NCBI RefSeq assembly: GCF_002368195.1
Contig: NZ_AP018178.1
Coordinates: 9,122,516-9,186,515, forward strand
DNA length: 64,000 bases
Direction of reading: 5' to 3'
Origin: Calothrix sp. NIES-2100
GTDB lineage: Bacteria > Cyanobacteriota > Cyanobacteriia > Cyanobacteriales > Nostocaceae
Both the position numbers and the translations under genes were made by a program. Below, piece after piece: positions 54,828 through 62,850 of the stretch; position 1 is the stretch's first letter; each line of letters opens with the position of its first letter. Below the pieces are notes generated by a model. It saw only the letters and a list, made by a program, of their open reading frames with translations, did no database searches and was not told the DNA's origin.

Positions 54828-55877
54828 CTAAAAAACTTCAGGGACAACAGAATCTATTCCGGTGTTACCTAAGTAGTGCTTAAACATTGTTTGGGTACTA
54901 TGTCCGGTGATTCTTGAGAGTCGCACCGGATCGATTCCCGATTCTAGGGAGTGACTCACTAAGGTGATTCTCATGTTATGGGGCTTGCGGTAGGGGATTT
55001 GTAATTCTGCCAGTAATGGCTTCCATATCCGTTCCCGAAACGTCGTCCCTAATATCTTTCCGCCACGGGGCGCTGTAAAAACATGGTCGCTAATTCTAGG
55101 CTGGGTGATCAATAGCTGCTGTGTATTAGGGGAGAGACTAAAAACCCTAGTTCTATTCGTTTTTGGCGAGTATATTGTCACTCTGCTGCAATCCTCGCTG
55201 ATGTTGTCCCATTTCAGTGATATTGCCTCACCCAATCTACAGCCTGTGCGAAATAGGAATTCGATAAAACTGCCGTAATGTTTAGATTGAGCCGACTGGA
55301 GTATTTTCGCTACTTCTTCTTTTGAAAATGGTTTTGGCTGTGGTGGAGGTGTTTTGATTTTTCGCCACTGCGTCGTCCAGGGATTTGGAGGCTGTATTTT
55401 TTCTTCTTCTATTGCCCATGTCCAAATCGCTGCAAGTCTCGCTGTGTACTCCTTAGCCGTGGTGATTGCGGTTTGAGTGCGTAGCCATTGTATAAAGTCC
55501 TCAACGTCCGGTTTGGTAATTTCTGTTTTGCGATCGCCAAAATGCTCTCGAAATTTGAGGACTGCACCGCGATAGACATCAGAAGTCTGGCGGAGCATTG
55601 GTTTTTTTAGAAAATCTTCTACGAAAGACAGACTTTGTGCGGGTATATTTAGTTTGTTTTGATGATCGGGTCGGTACTTTTCTAAAGTTACGTCGAACGC
55701 GCCTGTAACTATATCTATTTCTATTTGTGATTTAGTTACAGTTGCCAATCCGAGATTTAGCGGGGTGTAAGGGAGTCCTAGCGCTAAATAAAAGCGTTTC
55801 CCCCCGTACTGCCAGATTAATGTGATGTTTCCGTTGCGATCGCGTACTGATACTGTCCCCTTACGATTCCGTGGCAT
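54828..55877 (-). CDS. int: Tyrosine recombinase, integrase of the element
   Basis: 349 residues from the ATG at 55877 (a TTG at 55889 would add four). An N-terminal arm-binding-like beta region (GTVSVRDRNGNITLIWQYGG) is followed by a core-binding helical domain at about 85-165 and the catalytic domain from 185. Catalytic residues, numbered from the longer start: Arg-218 (RTGCRLGEA), Lys-243 (SPKTNRTR), His-304 and Arg-307 (HNMRITLVSH), His-330 (RITGHSTQ) and the nucleophile Tyr-339 (MFKHYLG). All are present, so it should be active. It sits 48 bp from the right att repeat, as is usual for integrases, and reads in the same direction as the target gene. No clear Shine-Dalgarno. Confidence 0.93.
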   Translation of the reverse strand: MPRNRKGTVSVRDRNGNITLIWQYGGKRFYLALGLPYTPLNLGLATVTKSQIEIDIVTGAFDVTLEKYRPDHQNKLNIPAQSLSFVEDFLKKPMLRQTSDVYRGAVLKFREHFGDRKTEITKPDVEDFIQWLRTQTAITTAKEYTARLAAIWTWAIEEEKIQPPNPWTTQWRKIKTPPPQPKPFSKEEVAKILQSAQSKHYGSFIEFLFRTGCRLGEAISLKWDNISEDCSRVTIYSPKTNRTRVFSLSPNTQQLLITQPRISDHVFTAPRGGKILGTTFRERIWKPLLAELQIPYRKPHNMRITLVSHSLESGIDPVRLSRITGHSTQTMFKHYLGNTGIDSVVPEVF

Positions 55878-55925
55878 AGGCTGCACCAATTTTGCATCTT
55901 AAAGTAGGGCAGCTAACTCGACTTC

Positions 55926-56084
55926 TTTATTTGACTCTTGACTCTATTCTCGAATCCACAGAGCCAATCCGCTCCCACGACCGCGAGCTGCGATAAAATC
56001 TTTTGTAATCACAAAGAAGGCAAAAAACGGTAATTTGGCTATGGGCTGATTGTAAAAATCTCCTGAGGGCACTTTACCAGAACG
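55926..56084. repeat. Right attachment repeat (att), 159 bp
   Basis: Identical to 32232-32390. This copy supplies the functional 3' end (last 47 codons and stop) of the PAP/fibrillin gene, so the target gene stays intact after integration. Flanked inside the element by the AGCTAACTCG end repeat at 55911-55920. Confidence 0.92.
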
Positions 56085-56561
56085 AATCTGTCCTTTGTAA
56101 ACAGTCAGACTAAACAGGTTAATTTGCATTTGCGTAAAGTCAAACGCCAATAAATTTTTCTTATCTAAATATTTTGCTGGCCCTGTCAGCTTCAACAACA
56201 CCGGGCCGACTTGCACCTGATTACCAATTTCGCCTCTACCTAAATCCTGTTCTGAAGTCGCACTAAAGGAAATCTGCGCTGCGGCAAATTTGGGCAGATA
56301 CACACCCTTACCTAAAACAATTCCCCCGCGCTGTCTGACTTTACGAGTCCCAGTAGCAAAGCACAGCCGCCATTTACCTACAAGAGACTCAAAATTATAA
56401 GCTAAACGTTGCTGCTTGGCGGCTTTTTCTGCTGCTAGCAATGCATCCACCAGCAAAGCCGGAGTCGGAAGTTTACCACCGTCTCCACGATAGGCAGCCG
56501 CAGCTTGAGATAATGCGATCGCAAAATCAGGTGTAGCCGTAGATGTTACATCAGCGCTCAT
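55944..56561 (-). CDS. PAP/fibrillin-type (plastoglobulin-like) protein, integration target
   Basis: 205 residues from the ATG at 56561 (MSADVTSTATPDFAIALSQA); a longer frame upstream runs through GTTGACG heptad repeats and is rejected. Visible: a helical N-terminus, YNFESLVGKWRLCFATGTRK, then LPKFAAAQISFSATSEQDLG, VGPVLLKLTGPAKYL, LLAFDFTQMQINLFSLTVYK and a C-terminal FFVITKDFIAARGRGSGLAL. The WRLCFATG and GSGLALWIRE patterns resemble the lipocalin-like plastid-lipid-associated (PAP/fibrillin) family, which binds lipids at thylakoids; I am fairly but not fully sure of the family. Its 3' end is the attachment site of the 23.5-kb element, and the gene product is reconstituted by the element's own copy. 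Confidence 0.75.
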   Translation of the reverse strand: MSADVTSTATPDFAIALSQAAAAYRGDGGKLPTPALLVDALLAAEKAAKQQRLAYNFESLVGKWRLCFATGTRKVRQRGGIVLGKGVYLPKFAAAQISFSATSEQDLGRGEIGNQVQVGPVLLKLTGPAKYLDKKNLLAFDFTQMQINLFSLTVYKGQIRSGKVPSGDFYNQPIAKLPFFAFFVITKDFIAARGRGSGLALWIRE

Positions 56562-56619
56562 GTACACACTCTGGATAAATTGCTCTTTGTTTTCTATTCT
56601 GCACTGTCTGGAAAATAAT

Positions 56620-56746
56620 GTTGACGGTTGACACTTCGAGTGAGCTTCAGTGCGGCGCGGTTGACGGTTGACGGTTGACGGTTGTAGGGGCGGCTTCACA
56701 GATATCCTCGTGGATCAACAATGATCTAAATAAACCCGCCCCTACA
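56620..56746. repeat. GTTGACG heptad repeats and a palindromic dispersed element
   Basis: Several GTTGACG units (56620-56683, interrupted) lead into a 64-bp element (56683-56746) with inverted ends TGTAGGGGCGG ... CCGCCCCTACA. Its inverted copy is at 60579-60641, with heptad repeats again alongside. Typical Nostocales intergenic repeats. Confidence 0.7.
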
Positions 56747-56879
56747 GACTGTTGACTCTTAAGAGAGATTTTCATTGATTTGCGGGCTTCCCGACGCTTT
56801 CAATGAAAAAGAGCGATCGCGTCATCAAAAATATCACAATTGGATTACTGTGGTTTTGACGCAAAATTGGGGTACATTT

Positions 56880-58055
56880 ATGAGACAGGATTTTCAAGAA
56901 CTAGCGGCACTCTACAAAAACGCACTGCTTAACGATGTACTCCCCTTTTGGGAAAAACACTCAATTGATTGGGAGCAAGGTGGCTATTTTACTTGTCTCG
57001 ATCGCGTTGGTAATGTGTATGACACAGATAAATTTATCTGGTTACAAAACCGTCAGGTGTGGACTTTCTCCATGCTTTACAACCAGCTAGAAAACCGCGA
57101 TAATTGGCTCAAAATTGCTACTAATGGCGCAAATTTTCTTTCTCAACATGGCAGAGATGCTGATGGTAACTGGTACTTTGCCCTCACCCGTGAAGGACAG
57201 CCCTTAGTCCAGCCTTACAATATCTTTTCTGATTGCTTTGCCGCAATGGCTTTTAGTCAATACGCCCTCGCCTGTGATGAAGATTGGGCTAGAGATATCG
57301 CAATGCAGGCTTATAACAATGTTTTACGCCGTAAGGATAACCCAAAAGGTAAATATACCAAAACTTATCCAGGTACACGCCCGATGAAATCTTTGGCTGT
57401 ACCCATGATTTTAGCCAACCTAACTCTAGAAATGGCATGGTTGCTACCCAGCGAAACCTTGGAGCAAGTCTTGGATATGACTGTTCAGGAAGTAATGGGC
57501 GATTTCCTTGATAAAGACCAGGGTTTAATGTATGAAAATGTTGCTCCTGATGGTTCCCACATTGATTGTTTTGAAGGCAGATTAATTAATCCTGGCCACG
57601 GAATTGAAGCGATGTGGTTCATTATGGATATTGCCCATCGCCGCAACGATACCCAAACCATCAACCAAGCTGTAGATGTGGTGATGAATATCCTCAATTT
57701 TGCCTGGGATAGCGAATACGGCGGATTGTATTACTTTATGGATGCCAAGGGACATCCCCCACAACAACTGGAATGGGATCAAAAGCTGTGGTGGGTTCAC
57801 CTAGAGACTTTGGTTGCATTAGCAATGGGCTATCAATTGACAGGGCGTGACGTTTGTTGGGAATGGTATCAAAAAGTGCATGATTATGCTTGGTCACACT
57901 TTGCCGATCCCCAGCATGGTGAATGGTTCGGCTATCTTAATCGCCGTGGGGAAGTACTTTTAAACCTCAAAGGCGGTAAATGGAAAGGCTGTTTCCACGT
58001 ACCGCGTGCATTGTATCTTTGCTGGCAGCAATTTGAGGCTTTAAGTTCGCATTGA
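56880..58055 (+). CDS. N-acylglucosamine 2-epimerase family protein (AGE)
   Basis: 391 residues, the standard length of the (alpha/alpha)6-barrel AGE family. Recognisable: FWEKHSIDWEQGGYFTCLDR at the N-terminus, KFIWLQNRQVWTFSMLYN, NIFSDCFAAMAFSQYA, GRLINPGHGIEAMWFIMD (catalytic-type His), KLWWVHLETLVALAMGY (second His) and GGKWKGCFHVPRALYLC (third His). The characterised cyanobacterial relative epimerises N-acetylglucosamine and N-acetylmannosamine with ATP as effector; cellobiose 2-epimerases are the alternative within the fold. Start at 56880 matches the family; the longer frame from 56775 does not. Monocistronic. Confidence 0.9.
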   Translation: MRQDFQELAALYKNALLNDVLPFWEKHSIDWEQGGYFTCLDRVGNVYDTDKFIWLQNRQVWTFSMLYNQLENRDNWLKIATNGANFLSQHGRDADGNWYFALTREGQPLVQPYNIFSDCFAAMAFSQYALACDEDWARDIAMQAYNNVLRRKDNPKGKYTKTYPGTRPMKSLAVPMILANLTLEMAWLLPSETLEQVLDMTVQEVMGDFLDKDQGLMYENVAPDGSHIDCFEGRLINPGHGIEAMWFIMDIAHRRNDTQTINQAVDVVMNILNFAWDSEYGGLYYFMDAKGHPPQQLEWDQKLWWVHLETLVALAMGYQLTGRDVCWEWYQKVHDYAWSHFADPQHGEWFGYLNRRGEVLLNLKGGKWKGCFHVPRALYLCWQQFEALSSH

Positions 58056-58342
58056 AACTCCCCACCGGAAGCTACAGTTTACACACATCTCTACTCTGCG
58101 CCTCTGTGTCCTCTGCGGGTCAAAAAAATAATTATTTTAACCGCAGAGGTAACAGAGAACACAGAGGAAAGACGATAATCAGATTCTTCTTCCTCTGCCT
58201 TCTCTGCATACACGGCGATAAAATAATTTGGGCGTTGCATAATTGCAGGATAATCTGGGAATTTTCATCAACAACAATCACCGCGTCACCCACTCTCCCT
58301 GTCCCCGCGTCAGCCTCAATCTTCCCATAATTTGTTAGTCCA

Positions 58343-59194
58343 TTACGCCTTCCCAGCCTGAGCAGGTGGTAGATTTAAATCCTTTGCCAAGCCGATTGTT
58401 TTTAAACACCAAATCGCCCACCAAGTAATGTCAATTTCCCACCAGCGCCAGCCACACTTGGCGACATGAGGATATGCATGGTGATTGTTGTGCCAGCCTT
58501 CGCCGTAGGTGAGAATAGCTGCCCACCAGAGATTGCGGGAGTTATCATTAATTTCAAAGGTGCGGTATCCCCACATATGGGTGACTGAGTTAATCAGCCA
58601 GGTTGTATGCCAAAGAATGACTGCTCTAACAAACACACCATACACAACAAATGACCAACCGCCTAATGCATACAGCAATAATGCAACGGGAATTTGCAAG
58701 AAGAGAAAGTTGCTATTGAGCCAGCGATAAAAAGGATCTCGCACCAAATCGGGAGCAAATCGCTGGTAGTTGTCATAATTGAAGAACTCTGCACGGGGAT
58801 AAAAAATCCACATCATGTGACTCCACCAGAAACCTTTGCGGGCGGAGTAAGGATCTTTGTTTTCGTCTTCAGTATGAGCATGGTGCAAACGATGTCCAGC
58901 CGCCCAAAAGATAGGCCCGCCTTGTAATGATAAAGCACCCAAAATAGCGATCGCATATTCTAAAAATCGTGGCACTTTAAAACTTCGATGGCTAAGGAGT
59001 CGGTGATAGCCTAAGCAGACTCCAATGCTACCAAATAGCCAATGTAGTAACAGCGTAATACCTACAGCCGACCAAGAAAAAAACCAGGGAGCCAATAATG
59101 CTACTGCATGAATAGCCCCAAAAAATAACACCGTCAGCCAATCAAGACGCAAAGGTTCGTCTTTCTCTGGCAAATTTTGTAATTTCAATCTCAC
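58343..59194 (-). CDS. desC: Acyl-lipid delta-9-type fatty-acid desaturase
   Basis: 283 residues with the three histidine boxes of membrane di-iron desaturases: HRLLSH (64-69), HRLHH (101-105) and HNNHH (235-239, in EGWHNNHHAYP). Four or so transmembrane segments (TVLFFGAIHAVALLAPWFFS, AIAILGALSLQGGP, FLQIPVALLLYALGGWSFVV). Such enzymes introduce the first double bond into lipid-bound stearoyl or palmitoyl chains in thylakoid and plasma membranes, using ferredoxin. Symbol given by family resemblance; desC1 and desC2-type paralogues cannot be told apart here. Followed at 58056-58342 by non-coding DNA with ACCGCAGAGG short repeats. Confidence 0.9.
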   Translation of the reverse strand: MRLKLQNLPEKDEPLRLDWLTVLFFGAIHAVALLAPWFFSWSAVGITLLLHWLFGSIGVCLGYHRLLSHRSFKVPRFLEYAIAILGALSLQGGPIFWAAGHRLHHAHTEDENKDPYSARKGFWWSHMMWIFYPRAEFFNYDNYQRFAPDLVRDPFYRWLNSNFLFLQIPVALLLYALGGWSFVVYGVFVRAVILWHTTWLINSVTHMWGYRTFEINDNSRNLWWAAILTYGEGWHNNHHAYPHVAKCGWRWWEIDITWWAIWCLKTIGLAKDLNLPPAQAGKA

Positions 59195-59275
59195 AATACT
59201 TCCTCACACAGAATAGGCAGGGGGTAGGGGGACAAAGGGGACAAAGGAGACAAGGAAGAAATAACTAATTATTCT

Positions 59276-59315
59276 TCACTTTTGACTTTTGACTTTTGAC
59301 TTTTGACTCTTGCCC
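59276..59315. repeat. TTTTGAC short tandem repeat
   Basis: At least four TTTTGAC heptamer units between desC and hemF, then CTTGCCCCATGCCC. Heptanucleotide tandem repeats of this sort are typical of heterocystous cyanobacteria. Confidence 0.7.
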
Positions 59316-59328
59316 CATGCCCAATACA

Positions 59329-60393
59329 TCAAATCGTCTTACTTGCCCAATCTTGAGGTTGCAGGAAGATTTCGGTGAGTTGTGCTTCCGGTGTACCGGG
59401 TTCTGGCTGATAGCCGTATTCCCAGCGTGTTAACGGTGGTAGGGACATCAATATTGATTCGGCTCTACCATCGGTTTGCAAGCCGAAAACTGTGCCTCTG
59501 TCGTATACCAAGTTAAATTCTACGTAACGACCGCGACGGTATAGTTGAAATTGGCGCTGGCGATCGCTATATTCAGTTTCTTGTCGTCGGTTTACAATTG
59601 GCAAGTAAGCAGGTAAAAATGCCTGACCGCAGCTTTGCACAAAAGCAAATAAATCTGACCAAGTACGTGTGACTTTTCCTACTTGCTGACTGTAAAGCGC
59701 TGCTGGTGTATCCGTCTGGGAGGTGACATACAGGTTACCACTGCCATCTTGATAGTCAAAGAAGATACCGCCTATACCCCGTTGTTCCTGGCGATGACGC
59801 AGGTGGAAGTATTCATCACACCAGCGTTTGAAGGTTGGATAATACTCTGGATGATGAGGATCGCAAGCGGCTTTGTATGTTTGGTGAAAATGAACCGCAT
59901 CCTCGGCAAAGGCATAGTAAGGTGTTAAATCTGCGCCACCACCAAACCACCAAATGGGGCCTGCTTCAAAGTAGCGATAGTTGAGGTGTACCGTTGGTAC
60001 ATAGGGATTGCGCGGATGCAGCACCATCGAAGTTCCAGTGGCAAAAAACTGATGTCCGGCTGCTTCTGGGCGTTGAGTCAAAATCGAAGGCGGTAAAGTA
60101 TCACCCCAAACTTCCGAAAAGTTGACACCACCTTGTTCAAACACTCGCCCTTCCCGAATCACACGGGTACGTCCTTCACCACCAGCTTTCCGCTCCCAAT
60201 GATCCTCATGAAATTTGGCTTCGCCATCCAGCCGCTCTAAGCCGGTGCAAATTTCATCCTGGATTTTCTGCATAAACTGCTTCACCCGTTGGCGTGAATC
60301 TACGGGCGGTATATTCCCTGCATTGACGGGAGGTGTGAGCAATAGTGTGTGATTTTTGTTTTCCTGAGGACGATTGTCTGAATTACGACCCAT
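59329..60393 (-). CDS. hemF: Oxygen-dependent coproporphyrinogen III oxidase
   Basis: 354 residues. Converts coproporphyrinogen III to protoporphyrinogen IX by two oxidative decarboxylations with O2, in haem, bilin and chlorophyll synthesis. Family blocks seen: WERKAGGEGRTRVIREGRVF, EQGGVNFSEVWGD, ATGTSMVLHPRNPYVPTVHL, NYRYFEAGPIWWFGGGADLT, HRQEQRGIGGIFFDYQ, FNLVYDRGTVFGLQTDGR and the C-terminal LPPLTRWEYGY. Length fits, with a short variable N-terminal extension. Transcribed away from acsF, another tetrapyrrole gene; the 424-bp gap between them holds repeats and both promoters. Confidence 0.96.
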   Translation of the reverse strand: MGRNSDNRPQENKNHTLLLTPPVNAGNIPPVDSRQRVKQFMQKIQDEICTGLERLDGEAKFHEDHWERKAGGEGRTRVIREGRVFEQGGVNFSEVWGDTLPPSILTQRPEAAGHQFFATGTSMVLHPRNPYVPTVHLNYRYFEAGPIWWFGGGADLTPYYAFAEDAVHFHQTYKAACDPHHPEYYPTFKRWCDEYFHLRHRQEQRGIGGIFFDYQDGSGNLYVTSQTDTPAALYSQQVGKVTRTWSDLFAFVQSCGQAFLPAYLPIVNRRQETEYSDRQRQFQLYRRGRYVEFNLVYDRGTVFGLQTDGRAESILMSLPPLTRWEYGYQPEPGTPEAQLTEIFLQPQDWASKTI

Positions 60394-60500
60394 ACTGAAT
60401 ATCTCTTAAACTCTTAGTAAGCGTGATTACCCTCTTAAATAACTCTATAGTTATTGAGTTTTTATATTGCAGGTACGTTTTAAAACTTAACAAATAGGAT

Positions 60501-60679
60501 ATTGGGCATGGGGCATTGGGCATTGGGCATGGGGCATTGGGCATTGGGCATGGGGCATTGGGCATTGGGCAACAGTCTGTAGGGGCGGGTTTATTTAGAT
60601 CATTGTTGATCCACGAGGATATCTGTGAACCCGCCCTTACAACAGTCAACCGTCAACAGTCAACAGTCAACCGTCAACA
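60501..60679. repeat. GGGCATTGGGCATG repeats, palindromic element and heptad repeats
   Basis: 60501-60569: tandem GGGCATTGGGCATG-type units. 60579-60641: palindromic element, inverted copy of 56683-56746. 60641-60679: AGTCAACCGTCAAC heptad-type units. Together they fill most of the hemF-acsF divergent region. Confidence 0.75.
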
Positions 60680-60816
60680 TTTCCTCCTTGTCTCCCTCAT
60701 CCCCCAATTGCAAAATTAAAGGATTGTAAATCTTTTAGCAAAAATAGCTAGTCTACAAATTACACTAATCATAACTTGATAGCTATCTAATTGTTAAGCT
60801 AACTACCGGAGAACTC

Positions 60817-61893
60817 ATGGTTAATACCTTATCCCAGTCTGCGCCTAAGGAACCAAAGCAGGGAATTAAAGCACCAAGCAAAGAAACTGTACTGACTCCC
60901 CGGTTTTACACTACAGACTTTGAAACTGCGGCTAGCCTAGATTTGTCTGCTCAGGAAAAAGAGTTGCAGGCGATGTTAGCAGAAATGCGGGCAGATTACA
61001 ACCGCCACCATTTTGTGCGGGATGAGGCGTTTGAGCAGTCTTGGGAAGATATCGGCGCACAAGCACGCCAGTCTTTTATTGAGTATTTGGAACGTTCTTG
61101 TATTTCCGAGTTCTCTGGGTTTTTGCTGTTTAAGGAACTATCGCGCAAGCTGAAAACTCGCAATCCCCTGTTGGCGGAGATATTTAATTTGATGGCGCGT
61201 GATGAAGCGCGTCATGCAGGATTTTTGAACAAAGCAATGGGCGATTTTAAACTGTCGCTGGATTTGGCTGATGTGACGAAAAGACGCACCTATACGTTTT
61301 TCCCCATCGATTGGGTAATTTACACGGTATATCTCTCAGAAAAAATTGGCTACTGGCGTTACATCATTATTTATCACCATTTGCAACAGCACCCAGAAAA
61401 CCAGTTTTACCCAATTTTCCGCTATTTTGAAAGCTGGTGTCAGGATGAAAACCGTCATGGGGATATATTTAAAGCTTTATTGCGATCGCAACCCCAACTG
61501 TGGAAAACTTGGAAAGCCAGGCTGTTAAGTCGCTTTTTCCTGTTATCGGTGTTTGCTACCCACACTTTAACAGTTCACGAACGGGCAGGATTTTATGACT
61601 CATTGGGGCTGGATGCCACAGAATTTGACCGCCAAGTTGTGTGCAAAACTAATGAAACGGCTGGACGAGCTTTTCCTGTAATGTTAAATACGGAACATCC
61701 CAAGTTTTTCTCGCGTTTGCATCGCTGCTCTGATTACAACTTGAAATTGGTAGAAATTGAGGGCAGTTCTCAGCCTAAATTTGTGAAGGTAATTCGGAAA
61801 ATACCCTTAGTTGCGGCAATTGTTTGGAATCTATTGCTACTTTACTTGATTAAACCCATCAATACCGAAGCTTTGCGCGGACAAGTTTGTTAA
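60817..61893 (+). CDS. acsF: Mg-protoporphyrin IX monomethyl ester oxidative cyclase
   Basis: 358 residues, standard for AcsF/ChlE. Forms the isocyclic (fifth) ring of protochlorophyllide with O2, at the thylakoid or plasma membrane. Di-iron ligand motifs: an upstream carboxylate in ERSCISEFSGFLLFKEL, DEARH at 129-133 and DENRH at 210-214. N-terminal RADYNRHHFVRDEAFEQSW and the central HTLTVHERAGFYDSLGLDA are characteristic. CCGGAG lies about 7 nt before the ATG. A C-terminal hydrophobic helix (IPLVAAIVWNLLLLYLI) may anchor it. Adjacent to, and divergent from, hemF, so both may respond to oxygen or light supply signals. Confidence 0.96.
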   Translation: MVNTLSQSAPKEPKQGIKAPSKETVLTPRFYTTDFETAASLDLSAQEKELQAMLAEMRADYNRHHFVRDEAFEQSWEDIGAQARQSFIEYLERSCISEFSGFLLFKELSRKLKTRNPLLAEIFNLMARDEARHAGFLNKAMGDFKLSLDLADVTKRRTYTFFPIDWVIYTVYLSEKIGYWRYIIIYHHLQQHPENQFYPIFRYFESWCQDENRHGDIFKALLRSQPQLWKTWKARLLSRFFLLSVFATHTLTVHERAGFYDSLGLDATEFDRQVVCKTNETAGRAFPVMLNTEHPKFFSRLHRCSDYNLKLVEIEGSSQPKFVKVIRKIPLVAAIVWNLLLLYLIKPINTEALRGQVC

Positions 61894-62017
61894 TTTGCCG
61901 AAGCGATCGCTTTTTTAATTTCAAGTAAAACAACTACAATTTTGCAACCCTATGGTATGTAGAGATTGTTCAGTACTGTCTCTACATTTTCTTATGTCTG
62001 AGGAAAACACTTAAACA

Positions 62018-62263
62018 TCAACCCTGAAGTTGATTCCGGGAACCCTGAAGTTGATTCCGGGTACGCGAAACACGGAAACGTCAACCCGGAAGTTGATTCT
62101 GGGAACCCTGAAGTTGATTCCGGGTACGCGAAACACAGAAACGTCAACCCGGAAGTTGATTCTGGGAACCCTGAAGTTGATTCCGGGTACGCGAAACACG
62201 GAAACGTCAACCCGGAAGTTGATTCCGGGAACCCTGAAGTTGATTCAAAGAACCCTGAAGTTG
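62018..62263. repeat. 63-bp-period tandem repeat built of 21-bp subunits
   Basis: About 3.7 copies of a 63-bp unit, itself three related 21-bp subunits (CCTGAAGTTGATTCCGG, TACGCGAAACACGGAAAC and CAACCCGGAAGTTGATTC cores). Because both periods are multiples of three, several frames on both strands stay open, which produces spurious short reading frames. No Shine-Dalgarno or conserved protein; most likely an intergenic minisatellite. Confidence 0.85.
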
Positions 62264-62850
62264 TTACACGAGAAATGCATTCATTTTCATTGCGATCGCA
62301 CTTTTACAGCGTATTTTAGGTAAATCAGGTATGCGGGTAGGGGCATGGCACTGCCATGCCCTGACAATTATCTGTACTTGCTGCTGTAAATTGGTGTTGT
62401 GGAAAAGCGATCGCTGTTTTTGAATCAGGCTGTAATTGCGATCGCACTGGAAAATAGGTGTAATGAAAGCGCAGGAGCATCCCAATTTTGACCTGAATAA
62501 ATTTGTAGTGAGCATCTTGCTCCCTAAGCAGCATCTTGCGGGAGCATCCCAATGAGTGCAAATTTATCAAATTAAAACTAGTCATTGCGAATGGAGCGTT
62601 AGCGCAGCGTTAGCGACGAAGGAGCGTCAGCCCAATGAAGCAATCGCAAAGTCTATCTGCTGCGATTGCTACCCTGCGGGAACGCTTTCAGCGAACGCTT
62701 CATTTCATTACGCTCGCAATGACAAAATATGTTTTTACACATTTGGGATGCTCCCGCATCTTGCTCCCTAAGAAGCATCTTGCTCCCTAATGTCAACTTT
62801 CAAATTGGTGAAGTGAAAGCGCGGCACTTTTCATATAGCAGCTTTCTGAA
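62264..62850. other. Gene-free repeat-rich region
   Basis: 587 bp between the tandem repeat and the WD40-TPR gene. Contains a GTAGGGGCATGGCACTGCCATGCCC hairpin split at 62337-62366, several GCATCTTGCTCCCTAAG and GGGAGCATCCCAATGAGT-type short repeats (62505-62790), and a GGAGCGTTAGCGCAGCG-type repeat near 62590-62630. No gene supported. Confidence 0.6.

Larger units (their letters stand above)
32391..55925. mobile_element. 23.5-kb integrative element inserted at the 3' end of a PAP/fibrillin gene
   Basis: Bounded by the 159-bp direct repeats; excision between them would give a circle of about 23.7 kb and restore a single gene end. Contents: tyrosine integrase next to the right repeat, a plasmid-type primase-helicase, a TerS-like HTH protein, a tape-measure protein, a small serine recombinase, three tiny ribbon-helix-helix proteins, and a rightward operon of small unknown genes ending in a membrane P-loop ATPase. 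The termini also carry a 10-bp inverted repeat (CGAGTTAGCT at 32391-32400, AGCTAACTCG at 55911-55920) and a GCTGCACCAATTTTGC direct repeat (about 32398-32413 and 55880-55895), candidates for integrase arm sites. No capsid, portal, large terminase, conjugation pilus or relaxase gene was seen. Confidence 0.9.

Noticed and set aside
62011..62323. Three open frames across the 63-bp repeat
   Set aside because: Explained by repeat periods divisible by three; no start signals or conserved protein.
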